From assembly GCF_001422205.1 (NCBI RefSeq), contig NZ_LMMJ01000005.1, positions 1 to 41,019 of the forward strand: DNA of 41,019 bases, in the 5' to 3' direction. The notes below the pieces were generated by a model. That model searched no databases. It had not been told where the DNA came from and saw nothing but the letters and a program-made list of their open reading frames with translations. Numbering within the stretch: the stretch's first letter is position 1; the number at the start of each line of letters is the position of its first letter. Below, one piece after another: positions 31,748 to 38,418 of this stretch. The translations under genes and the position numbers were made by a program. Origin of the DNA: Curtobacterium sp. Leaf261 (GTDB taxonomy: Bacteria > Actinomycetota > Actinomycetes > Actinomycetales > Microbacteriaceae).

Positions 31748-32677
31748 TCAGGTGTGCGGGGTGTGTTCGTGGTCCCGGTGGGTGGCGGGTTCGAGTTGGA
31801 AGGTGGAGTGCTCGACGCTGACGTCGAAGTGCTCCGCGACACACGCCTGCAGCTGGTCGAGGATCTCCGGGGCGTGGCCGTCGCGGAAGCAGTCACGGGT
31901 GATGGTGACGTGGGCGGTGAGGATGGGCAGCCCAGATGCGATCTGGGAAGCGTGCAGATCGTGTACCGCTTCGACGTGTTCGAGCGCCTCGAGGTGGGCG
32001 CGGACGTCGTCGAGGTCAAGACCGGCAGGGGTGGTTTCCAGCAGCACGTTGACTGCGTCCCGCAGCAGCACGAACGCGCGCGGCAGGATTAGCACGCCGA
32101 TGAGGATCGCGGCGATCGCGTCGGCGCCGCCCCAGCCGGTGATGGCGATGACGATCGCGGCGATGATGACCCCGACCGAGCCGAGAGCGTCGTTGACGAC
32201 CTCGAGGAACGCGGCCCGCAGGTTCAGGTTCGCTCCGCGCCCGGAGGCGAGGACGAGGATCGACACGAGGTTCCCGGCGAGGCCGATCACGCCGAAGATC
32301 AGCAGTCCCGCGGACGGGATCTCCGGCGGTGTGACCAGACGCTGGATGCCCTCGACGAGGACGAATAGGCCCACCGCGAGCAGGACCGCGGCCTGCGCGG
32401 TCGCGGCGAGGACTTCCGCTCGCGCGTATCCCCAGGTGCGGCGTGAGGTGGCGGGCCGCATCGCGAGGGTCGTGGCGAGGAGCGCGACACCGAGCCCGCC
32501 GGCGTCGGTGAGCATGTGGCCGGCGTCGACCAGCAGTGCCAGGGACCCCGTCCAGATCGCTCCGATCACTTCGGCGACGAGGACGGTGCTGGTGATTGCG
32601 AACGCGATCGCAAGCCGTTTCCGGTTGATGGTGCTGCCGTGAGCGTGAGCGTGAGCGTGAGCGTGGTCGTGTGTCAT
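31748..32677 (-). CDS. CzcD-type cation diffusion facilitator
   Basis: A 309-residue CDF exporter with about six membrane segments. Metal-site motifs are LVDAGHMLTDAGG (segment 2) and EVVNDALGSVG (segment 5), which give the HxxxD/NxxxD sites of zinc/cadmium/cobalt exporters. The N terminus THDHAHAHAHAHG is His-rich and encoded by a hexamer repeat. The cytoplasmic C-terminal domain is complete and ends in HRDHEHTPHT. It follows the second CDF-like gene by 25 bases. It exports Zn, Cd or Co; selectivity cannot be read from sequence. Confidence 0.92.
   Translation of the reverse strand: MTHDHAHAHAHAHGSTINRKRLAIAFAITSTVLVAEVIGAIWTGSLALLVDAGHMLTDAGGLGVALLATTLAMRPATSRRTWGYARAEVLAATAQAAVLLAVGLFVLVEGIQRLVTPPEIPSAGLLIFGVIGLAGNLVSILVLASGRGANLNLRAAFLEVVNDALGSVGVIIAAIVIAITGWGGADAIAAILIGVLILPRAFVLLRDAVNVLLETTPAGLDLDDVRAHLEALEHVEAVHDLHASQIASGLPILTAHVTITRDCFRDGHAPEILDQLQACVAEHFDVSVEHSTFQLEPATHRDHEHTPHT
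32642..32668 (-). repeat. Hexamer repeat encoding His-Ala near the CDF start
   Basis: About four GTGAGC units give His-Ala repeats at residues 4-12 of the CDF exporter. Unit changes keep the frame but alter the number of metal-binding His. Compare the hexamer repeat at 3452-3484. Confidence 0.75.
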
Positions 32678-32702
32678 CCGATTCTCCGTCGGTTAGGCGG
32701 TG

Positions 32703-33389
32703 TCAGCAGCAGTGGTCGTGGTCGTCGTGGTTTTCGCGTTCCCCGGTGAGCACTGAGGCAGGAACGGCGCAGGCTTCACCGCGCCACGCTTCGAGGCCCT
32801 CGCGGACCGCGAAGACGACGATCACAAGTCCGGCGACTGCGTCTGCCCACGCCCACCCGAAGAGGGTGTTGAGCAGCAGTCCGATCAGGACTGCGGCGGA
32901 GAGGTAGGAGCAGATCAGCGTCTGCTTCGAGTCCGCGACGGCGGACGCGGACCCGATCTCCTTGCCGGTGCGGCGCTCGAACAGGCTCAGCCCGGGCATC
33001 ACCGGTAGCGAGACTGCGGTCAGGATGATGCCGACGGTGGAGTGCTCTGGGGAGCGGACACCGGTCAAACTCAGGATCGCGTCGATGCTGACGTAGAGCG
33101 CGAGTCCGAAGAAGGACACCGCGATCACCTTCAGTGCGACCCGTTCTCGTGCCTCCGGATCTGGGCCGGCGAACTGCCACGCGACGGCTGCGGCGGAGAG
33201 CACCTCGACGATCGAATCGAGACCGAAGCCGATCAGCGCGGTCGACGAGGAAACTGTGCCGGCGGCGATCGCGATGATCGCTTCGATGACGTTGTAGGTG
33301 ATCGTCGCAGCGACGATCCACCGGATGCGCCGCTGCAGGATCCGCTTCCGGTCCGGCTGCAGCGTCCCGACGGCGTTCGTGGCGGTCAT
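32703..33389 (-). CDS. Second, shorter CDF-superfamily cation transporter
   Basis: A 228-residue membrane protein with about six hydrophobic segments. ALIGFGLDSIVEVLSAAAVAW and SAVADSKQTLICSYLSAAVL carry the Asp-containing motifs of CDF-type segments 2 and 5. It lacks the usual cytoplasmic C-terminal domain and ends with NHDDHDHCC, a compact His/Asp/Cys metal-binding tail. It overlaps cmtR by ATGA, so sensor and transporter are co-translated. Actinobacterial CmtR regulators normally sit beside a cadmium/lead transporter. I infer Cd or Pb handling. Confidence 0.87.
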   Translation of the reverse strand: MTATNAVGTLQPDRKRILQRRIRWIVAATITYNVIEAIIAIAAGTVSSSTALIGFGLDSIVEVLSAAAVAWQFAGPDPEARERVALKVIAVSFFGLALYVSIDAILSLTGVRSPEHSTVGIILTAVSLPVMPGLSLFERRTGKEIGSASAVADSKQTLICSYLSAAVLIGLLLNTLFGWAWADAVAGLVIVVFAVREGLEAWRGEACAVPASVLTGERENHDDHDHCC

Positions 33390-33739
33390 GCGGAGACCTC
33401 GCAGCTCATCTCGACTTCGCAGTCGTCTTCAACACAGTCGGCACCGTCATCGACGGCGAGGACGACGTCGAGCAGGGCGTGCAAGGCTGCCCCGATGTTC
33501 GGGTCAGCGATCTCGTAGCGGGTCGAGCGCCCCTCCGGGACCGCGACGACGATTCCGCACCCACGCAGACACGTCAGATGATTCGACACGTTCGACCGCG
33601 TCAGGCCGAGCGTTTCTGCGAGGCGTCCCGGGTATCCGGGGCCACTGAGGAGTTCGAGCAGGATGCGGGATCGAGTTCGATCGGTCATCGCCCGGCCGAG
33701 GCGGTTCATGACGTCGACGCGCGAAGCACTGGTCAGCAT
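33386..33739 (-). CDS. cmtR: CmtR-type Cd(II)/Pb(II) sensor repressor
   Basis: A 117-residue ArsR/SmtB-family repressor strongly resembling Mycobacterium tuberculosis CmtR. LGLTRSNVSNHLTCLRGCG is the DNA-recognition helix with Cys57 and Cys61, and GADCVEDDCEV supplies Cys102; these three positions are exactly the CmtR metal ligands. Two further cysteines follow (Cys107, and MSCEV), which may modify metal binding. The start at 33739 follows a 42-base gap after ccdA. It probably represses itself and the downstream CDF genes. Confidence 0.93.
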   Translation of the reverse strand: MLTSASRVDVMNRLGRAMTDRTRSRILLELLSGPGYPGRLAETLGLTRSNVSNHLTCLRGCGIVVAVPEGRSTRYEIADPNIGAALHALLDVVLAVDDGADCVEDDCEVEMSCEVSA

Positions 33740-33781
33740 GCAATGACAATACAGCAGGCACTGACCTGTTGAGGGGGTTGT
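33740..33781 (-). promoter_or_regulatory. Short cmtR leader with possible promoter
   Basis: The 42-base gap between ccdA and cmtR includes TATTGT 7 bases before the cmtR ATG on the minus strand. This looks like a -10 box for a near-leaderless transcript. The -35 match is weak, so read-through from cadC-ccdA is also likely. Confidence 0.35.
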
Positions 33782-34519
33782 TTAGAGGAGGGTGACGTAC
33801 TGCCCGATCTGCGCTCCGATGGTGTACATCAGCGAGGACCAGAGGCCCGTGACCATGAGGACGCCGATCAGGATCAGTACCCCGCCACCGATCAGGTTCA
33901 CCGTGCGCATGTGTCGCTTGATCCGGGTGACTGCGGTTGTGGCCCAGCTTGCGCCGAGGGCGAGGAACAGGAACGGGATCCCGAGTCCGAGGCAGTAGGC
34001 GATGCCGAGGAGGACGCCGTTCCACGTGCTCGCCGCCTGCAGGCTCAGCAGATTGATTGCGGTGAGTGTGGGGCCAAGGCATGGAGTCCACCCGAGCCCG
34101 AACACGATGCCGAGAAGGGGTGCGCCGGCGATGCCGGTGGCGGGTTTCCAGCGTGGTTTCAGGGTGCGCTGCAGGACGCCGAAACGGCCGATGAATACGA
34201 GCCCCATGATGATCACGAAGCCGCCGAGAATCTGGGTTAGGAGGTCGCGCCAGCGGATCAGCCAGAAGCCGAGCGCGCCGAACGCTGCGGCATAGGCGAC
34301 GAAGATGACGGTGAAGCCAAGGATGAACAGGAGCACCCCGAGGATGAGTGTGCTGCGGCGGCGTTGCTCGGCGACACCGCCGATGAAGCCGAGGTATCCA
34401 GGGACGAGTGGGAGTACGCACGGCGACAGGAAGGACGCCAGGCCGGCGAGGAGCGCCACCGGGACGGCGACGAGCAGCTGCCCGCTGAGGATCGCTTCCG
34501 CGAAAGGGTTCCCGCTCAC
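33782..34519 (-). CDS. ccdA: CcdA-type thiol-electron transporter
   Basis: A 245-residue membrane protein with six hydrophobic segments. The conserved redox cysteines are in FLSPCVLPLVPGYLGFIGG and GLGWTPCLGPTLTAI. CcdA moves electrons from cytoplasmic thioredoxin to extracytoplasmic thiol proteins, so it is a natural partner of the TlpA-like lipoprotein at 27187-27825. It overlaps lspA by 4 bases. Finding it in a cadmium operon suggests a need to keep external or membrane cysteines reduced when thiol-binding metals are present (inference). Confidence 0.93.
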   Translation of the reverse strand: MSGNPFAEAILSGQLLVAVPVALLAGLASFLSPCVLPLVPGYLGFIGGVAEQRRRSTLILGVLLFILGFTVIFVAYAAAFGALGFWLIRWRDLLTQILGGFVIIMGLVFIGRFGVLQRTLKPRWKPATGIAGAPLLGIVFGLGWTPCLGPTLTAINLLSLQAASTWNGVLLGIAYCLGLGIPFLFLALGASWATTAVTRIKRHMRTVNLIGGGVLILIGVLMVTGLWSSLMYTIGAQIGQYVTLL

Positions 34520-35031
34520 GCCGCCCCGTCCCTAGATGTGGGCTCATCGAAGTGTGGGTTCGGCAGGAGGAACCGAAGGGCGAATCCGGCGATGCCGAGG
34601 GTGGCGAAGATGTCGGCGACGTTGAAGATCGCGAACCAGTCGACATTGATGAAGTCGACGACTTCACCGGTGAGCGGACCGTTCTCGGCGCGGGTGACTC
34701 GGTCCCAGAGGTTGCCAGCTGCCCCGCCGACGGCGACGCTCATCAGCCCTGTTGCGATCATGTCGGCTCCGCGAACCGCGCGGACGACTGCCCATGTCGT
34801 CAGGCACAGCGTAAGCACGATGATGCCGACCGCGAGCGGCGGACCCATGTTCCGTCCGAGGCTGAAAGCGACGCCCGGGTTGAAGACGAGCTGGAAGGTC
34901 ATACCCGGCGCCAGCTCGATCACTCGCGACGGACCGAGCCCAGTGAGCGCCCACGCCTTCGAGAGCTGGTCGATGGTGAGCGCGGCGGCGGCGATCAGCA
35001 GCACCACAGCGACACGGCTGGTCGCTCTCAT
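34516..35031 (-). CDS. lspA: Lipoprotein signal peptidase II
   Basis: A 171-residue membrane aspartyl peptidase with four hydrophobic segments. Conserved blocks are TIDQLSKAWA, FNPGVAFSLG, VGGAAGNLWDRV with GEVVDFINV, and FNVADIFATLGI; the two catalytic Asp residues (in VVDF and VADI) are present. It matures lipoproteins by cutting before the lipid-modified Cys. LspA also occurs in lead/cadmium operons (PbrC in pbr systems). Here it is ATGA-coupled to both cadD and ccdA. Two lipoproteins on the same transposon (DUF305, TlpA-like) are possible substrates. Confidence 0.94.
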   Translation of the reverse strand: MRATSRVAVVLLIAAAALTIDQLSKAWALTGLGPSRVIELAPGMTFQLVFNPGVAFSLGRNMGPPLAVGIIVLTLCLTTWAVVRAVRGADMIATGLMSVAVGGAAGNLWDRVTRAENGPLTGEVVDFINVDWFAIFNVADIFATLGIAGFALRFLLPNPHFDEPTSRDGAA

Positions 35032-35639
35032 GACAGGACGTCGATGAGGCGCGCGATCACGCCGGATTCGATGAGGATGTAGAGGCCCAGGCCGATGAAG
35101 ACGGCCGGCACGAGCCAGTGCTCGATCTTCTCGAGGGCTTCCGTGACGGTCTTGTTCGTGCCAACGAAGCGAGCGACGAGACACCACACCGCAACGAGGA
35201 CGAGGAACACCGCGATCGTGACCACCGTGTCGGGGATCGGTGCTGTGCGGAATACGGGCGTGTACAGGGAGATGTTGTCGGCGCCGTTGGCGATGGTGAT
35301 GCCGGCGACCCCGAGAAGCCCGCCCGCGCGCACCGCCGCGTCATCGTCGTCGTCATCTTCGCCACGTCGGCGCAGTGCACGGATCAACCCGACCAGGCCG
35401 ATCCCGAGGGGAATGAGTCCGAGGAAGCCGACCCACTGATCGGGAACGATGGTGAGTCCAGCGGCAGCGAGGACGCTGATCGCGACGAGCGCAATGAAGC
35501 CGGCGTACTGGCCAATGACAACTTTCCACCCCGGCAGCGTGCCGCGCGTTGACGCGAGGAACAGCACCGTCAGGACCACGATGTCATCGATGTTGGTGGC
35601 AGCAAAGAGGCCTACCGCTCCTGCGATGGTGCCGATCAT
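35028..35639 (-). CDS. cadD: CadD-family cadmium resistance transporter
   Basis: A 203-residue membrane protein with about five or six hydrophobic segments. GLFAATNIDDIVVLTVLF and GITIANGADNISLYTPVF are the paired CadD/LysE-superfamily motifs with Asp residues in the membrane. A loop of six consecutive Asp (RRGEDDDDDDAAVR) is notable and could bind cations. The ATG at 35639 overlaps the cadC-like stop. CadD proteins give cadmium resistance in Gram-positive bacteria. Confidence 0.92.
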   Translation of the reverse strand: MIGTIAGAVGLFAATNIDDIVVLTVLFLASTRGTLPGWKVVIGQYAGFIALVAISVLAAAGLTIVPDQWVGFLGLIPLGIGLVGLIRALRRRGEDDDDDDAAVRAGGLLGVAGITIANGADNISLYTPVFRTAPIPDTVVTIAVFLVLVAVWCLVARFVGTNKTVTEALEKIEHWLVPAVFIGLGLYILIESGVIARLIDVLS

Positions 35640-35974
35640 CGGGCATCGCGCCCGTAGGTCGAGCACAGGTCAACCTTGTGTCCGGTCGCTTCGAGCAGCA
35701 GCTCGGCAGTTTCGAGAACGTCGATGACCTCGGGGGTGCTCACCGAGTAGAAGTTCTGCCGTCCGTCTGCACGGGCAACAATGAGCCCGCAGTCCCGAAG
35801 GCACGCAACGTGCTCTGAAACTGTCGACTGGGCCAGGCCTAGCTCGTCCGTGAGATCCCGCACGCGCGCCTCGCTTCGGCTGAGTCGGCGCAGGATGATC
35901 AAGCGGTTCGGCTCAGCGAGCGAGTGGAATAGGGAGACGGCGGCGGTCATGTCTGCGGTCATCGGCATCGGCAT
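35636..35974 (-). CDS. CadC/CmtR-like metal-sensing repressor
   Basis: A 112-residue ArsR-family repressor. LGLAQSTVSEHVACLRDCG holds the recognition helix with Cys58 and Cys62, and HKVDLCSTYG gives Cys104, the same three-Cys layout as CmtR. The start is chosen at ATG 35974 because it lies 6 bases after the -10 box TATGAT, suggesting a leaderless mRNA; three more in-frame ATGs follow (MPMPMTADM). It is the first gene of a tightly overlapping cadC-cadD-lspA-ccdA run. It should sense Cd/Pb and control this operon. Confidence 0.88.
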   Translation of the reverse strand: MPMPMTADMTAAVSLFHSLAEPNRLIILRRLSRSEARVRDLTDELGLAQSTVSEHVACLRDCGLIVARADGRQNFYSVSTPEVIDVLETAELLLEATGHKVDLCSTYGRDAR

Positions 35975-35980
35975 CGGCCG

Positions 35981-36001
35981 ATCATATCGGAAACCACCGA
36001 T
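35981..36001 (-). promoter_or_regulatory. Leaderless promoter and operator of the cadC-cadD operon
   Basis: The minus-strand -10 box TATGAT is at 35981-35986, 6 bases from the ATG. ATCGG-AAACCA-CCGAT (35986-36001) is an inverted repeat touching the -10 box, a typical place for an ArsR-family operator. The -35 is weak. Confidence 0.55.
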
Positions 36002-36039
36002 CATGGAGACCCGTTCTCGATCTCGTGCCAGAAACCTCC

Positions 36040-36168
36040 GATTCCGCTACAACGAGCCAGGCCCGAAGGGAAGTGATGCCCGGAACGGCGTGTCTTGTAG
36101 CGAAACTCAGTCCCGGAATCTACGTCCCGCTACTACCCTCGCCAGTCGAGTTTCGCTACGTTCTTCCC
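36040..36168. promoter_or_regulatory. res region, right (inverted, site I half only)
   Basis: The reverse complement matches the left res region from the resolvase start through CGCTACAAGACACG, diverges for about 40 bases, then again shares GTTGTAGCGGAATCG. The match stops one base short of the centre of site I. Beyond it lies unrelated DNA leading to cadC. Confidence 0.6.
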
Positions 36169-36771
36169 ATGGGTCACCTCCTCGGGTACGCGCGCGTGTC
36201 CACCACCGACCAGGACGCGTCACTGCAGATCGACGCGCTCAACGCCGCCGGCTGCTACCGCGTGTTCGTCGACACCATGTCCGGCTCGCTCCAACACCGG
36301 CCCGAGCTCGACAAGCTCCTCGACCAGCTCCGCCCCGGCGACACGCTCGTCGTCTGGCGACTCGACCGGCTCGGTCGATCCATCCGGCACCTCATCGACC
36401 AGCTGCAGGGCCTCGCCGAGCGCGGGATCGGATTTCGGTCTTTGCAGGAGACCATCGACACCACCTCACCCGGTGGCCGCCTCGTGTTTCACGTCTTCGC
36501 CGCGCTGGCGGAGTTCGAACGGGACCTCATCAAGGAACGCACCAACGCCGGCCTCGCCGCCGCCCGCGCCCGTGGCCGGACCGGTGGCCGGCCGCCCCGC
36601 CTCTCGGCGGACCAGGTGCGCACCGCGCGCCGGCTGTACGAGCAGCAGGACATGACGGTCGCGCAGATCGGTGACGTCCTCGGCGTCAGCCGCACCACCA
36701 TCTACCGGGCCATCGCCCGCCACACTGAACCGGTCGCAGCGCGTCGGCCGAAGCCCTCACCGACGATGTAG
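36169..36771 (+). CDS. Transposon serine resolvase (right, inverted copy)
   Basis: A 200-residue resolvase nearly identical to the copy at 8730-9332, with substitutions such as LQGLAERGIGF for LHALAERSIGF and AIARHTEP for ALAKHAEP. The catalytic Ser, Arg residues and the C-terminal helix-turn-helix are intact, so it is probably functional. It lies on the opposite strand, facing the right transposon end, and is followed after 6 bases by the transposase-ATPase fusion. The two genes mirror the left module. Confidence 0.93.
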   Translation: MGHLLGYARVSTTDQDASLQIDALNAAGCYRVFVDTMSGSLQHRPELDKLLDQLRPGDTLVVWRLDRLGRSIRHLIDQLQGLAERGIGFRSLQETIDTTSPGGRLVFHVFAALAEFERDLIKERTNAGLAAARARGRTGGRPPRLSADQVRTARRLYEQQDMTVAQIGDVLGVSRTTIYRAIARHTEPVAARRPKPSPTM

Positions 36772-36777
36772 CCAGTC

Positions 36778-37326
36778 ATGGACGCGAGCGAGCGGTGGCG
36801 GATCCTTCGACTGCACGTCGACGACGCCATCCCGCTCGCCGCCCTCGCCCGCAGCACGGGCATCACCGAGCGCACCCTGCAACGCTGGCTCGCCCGCTAC
36901 CGAACCGGCGGGTACGTAGCCCTGGCCGACGGCACCCGGACCGATCATGGCGTCCGACGGACGGCACCGGAAGTCGTCCGCCTGGTCGAAGGGCTTGCGC
37001 TCACCAGGCCGAGACCGTCGATCGCCACTATTCACCGTCAGCTCGGCGTCCACTGCGCTGAACGGGGACTGCCGGCGCCGTCGTACTCCGTCGTGCGGTC
37101 GATCGTGAGCGCGCTCGACCCCGGGATGGTGACGCTCGCGCTCGAGGGGCCGACCTCGTACCGAGACAAGCACGAGCTGCTGCTCCGGCGTCGCGCTGAC
37201 CGTCCGAACGCGATCGAGCGCCTGCTCCCACAGATCCAACGCGTCCTGAGGATCAACGAGCTCGACGTCATCACCAACGACGTCGTGGAAGCCGCCCGCA
37301 GCACCCTCGTCATCGGCACCACTTGA
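36778..37326 (+). pseudogene. TniA-TniB in-frame deletion fusion
   Basis: An open 182-codon frame. Residues 1-146 match the N terminus of the TniA-like transposase (helix-turn-helix and linker, ending RRADRPNAI), then residues 147-182 match the last 36 residues of the TniB-like ATPase (ERLLPQIQRVL ... STLVIGTT). The deletion removed the whole DDE core and the ATPase body, but the frame continues. It cannot catalyse transposition. A DNA-binding protein with the ATPase tail could still compete for the ends or titrate TniA/TniB (inference). Divergence from the left copy is a few percent. Confidence 0.92.
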
Positions 37327-37376
37327 CCCGACACCGATCGCAGCGAAAACGACGACACCGAGCGAGGCTGCTCACA
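37316..37376 (-). repeat. Right terminal inverted repeat
   Basis: Reading the minus strand from 37376: TGTGAGCAGCCTCGCTCGG, then GTCGTCGTTTTCGCTGCGAT and GGTGTCGGGTCAAGTGGTGC. It matches the left end with about five differences and runs into the tniB 3' remnant. Confidence 0.92.
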
Positions 37377-37384
37377 GCAACGCC
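37377..37384. repeat. Target-site duplication, right copy (GCAACGCC)
   Basis: This is identical to 6465-6472 and directly adjoins the transposon end. Confidence 0.9.
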
Positions 37385-37635
37385 ACCGCTGAATTACGCA
37401 GAGGGCTCAATGTGAGCGGGAGCGCAATAATGTCATTCAGCGTCAGCAGCACAGCCGCCGACAACAGAAAGATAGCTCCCGTCGAGACGGGGCGGGGTGA
37501 CGCCCGTTCACCTCGGTCCGGACCAGCCGAGATCTGCGGGTATCGCGGCCGAAACTGGTCGGTCCAACCTGTGCCGTCCCAGTATCGAAGCGAATGAGAG
37601 CTTTCGCCTTCGTACCAACCCGGAGGATGCATCAT
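37377..37635 (-). pseudogene. 5' part of a DUF2510 membrane-protein gene
   Basis: From ATG 37635 (GGAG four bases upstream; ATG 37632 also possible) it encodes the DUF2510 motif PGWYEGESSHSLRYWDGTGW with TDQFRPR, a polar linker, then a hydrophobic segment (TGAIFLLSAAVLLTLND). It continues to SPLRNSAVAL and is then cut by the transposon, which supplies a stop one codon later. The missing C terminus lies at 6304-6472. DUF2510 is a short W-rich domain common at the N terminus of actinobacterial membrane proteins; its function is unknown. Confidence 0.92.
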
Positions 37636-37877
37636 CGCTCCAGCGTAGTCAGCCGCTAGCTGTTGTGGGTCATGACGTTGTTGACGCCGTTGTGGGAGCG
37701 AGGAAGCGGCCCCGTTGCTGGAATATGGGAGTTTCAACCGCGCTGCCGAAGGCTTCACGGCAAAAGAACAGCGCCAGCTTGCCGGCTCCCGGGCGGCTCC
37801 CGGCCCCCGGCCGGAAGCTCCTGACCCCTCAGCGTGAGCAGCCACACATGCGACGAATCAATTAGGACGAGGGCCGT
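37636..37877. other. Intergenic stretch, nothing recognised
   Basis: About 240 bases between the broken DUF2510 gene and the NUDIX gene. It includes the DUF2510 promoter region on the minus strand. No gene, RNA or repeat was recognised, though the frames that cross it are open. Confidence 0.4.
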
Positions 37878-37901
37878 CCCGATAGCCAATCGGCTACTGA
37901 G
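37878..37901. repeat. Host palindromic repeat, copy B
   Basis: CCCGATAGCCAATCGGCTAC followed by TGAG. On the minus strand its CAGTAGCC contains the TAG stop of the NUDIX gene. Confidence 0.75.
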
Positions 37902-38316
37902 ACGGCTTCGATGGTGGCTGTGCCGTGCTCAGGACGAGGTGTACCGCCTGTCTTGCTTCGTCAGGAACGAGACGTTCCTCGTCGAGTGATGTTGCCGCGA
38001 CCCAGTTTGGGTCGTACCTGTTGCTTTCTGACGCACGCTGCAGCTCGGGCCCGCCGAGCGACACCTCAGCAGAGGTCACTTGCACCGCGAAGTACGCGAC
38101 CGGCACGTCGCGGTCCACAGCGACGTCGACCAGATCGCCCACCTCGCCATCGAGCCCGGTCTCTTCGAGAAGTTCACGGCGGCAGGCCTCGCGCAAGTTC
38201 TCGCCCTCTTCGACGCCGCCTCCGGGGAGCACGCAATAGCTCCGACCGTCCTTGAATCTCTTGATCACGAGCACCTGCTCGTCGAGCACGACGACTGCCG
38301 CTGATCGGATACGCAC
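37894..38316 (-). CDS. NUDIX hydrolase
   Basis: A 140-residue NUDIX protein. The NUDIX box is GGGVEEGENLREACRREL then LEETGLD, with the metal-binding REL-EE glutamates intact. VLPGGGVE and VVVLDEQVLVIKRF form the preceding strand. Members hydrolyse nucleoside diphosphate derivatives; the substrate is unknown. The start is GTG at 38316. Its TAG stop lies inside repeat copy B. Confidence 0.9.
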   Translation of the reverse strand: MRIRSAAVVVLDEQVLVIKRFKDGRSYCVLPGGGVEEGENLREACRRELLEETGLDGEVGDLVDVAVDRDVPVAYFAVQVTSAEVSLGGPELQRASESNRYDPNWVAATSLDEERLVPDEARQAVHLVLSTAQPPSKPSQ

Positions 38317-38356
38317 AGTCTCAGTTCACCATGCGCGGCCTCAGTCCGTGAGGCGT

Positions 38357-38380
38357 CCCGATAGCCGATCGGCTACCGGG
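38357..38380. repeat. Host palindromic repeat, copy C (best palindrome)
   Basis: CCCGATAGCCGA joined to TCGGCTACCGGG forms a 24-base hairpin-forming palindrome with one A/C imbalance in each arm. It lies in the gap between the divergent NUDIX and small membrane-protein genes. Confidence 0.8.
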
Positions 38381-38418
38381 AAGGCCAAGCGTGGCGAATC
38401 TGAGCTACCGTACGGCTC

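Larger units (their letters stand above)
6473..37376. mobile_element. 30.9-kb Tn552/Tni-type metal and fluoride resistance transposon
   Basis: The boundaries are defined by inverted terminal repeats beginning TGTGAGCAGCCTC, an 8-bp direct repeat, and the exact interruption of a DUF2510 gene. The left end carries TniB-like ATPase (270 aa), TniA-like DDE transposase (463 aa) and a serine resolvase with res. This gene set and these sizes resemble staphylococcal Tn552. The right end is a mirrored, internally deleted copy of the same module. Cargo covers fluoride, arsenic, copper-type and cadmium-type functions. TG...CA tips fit the Mu/Tn7/Tn552 transposase superfamily. An 8-bp duplication is longer than the 5-7 bp I know for close relatives. 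Confidence 0.92.

Noticed and set aside
6473..37376. Integrative conjugative element or genomic island at a tRNA
   Set aside because: No tRNA, tyrosine integrase, relaxase or conjugation genes were found. The ends, duplication and TniA/TniB genes define a transposon.
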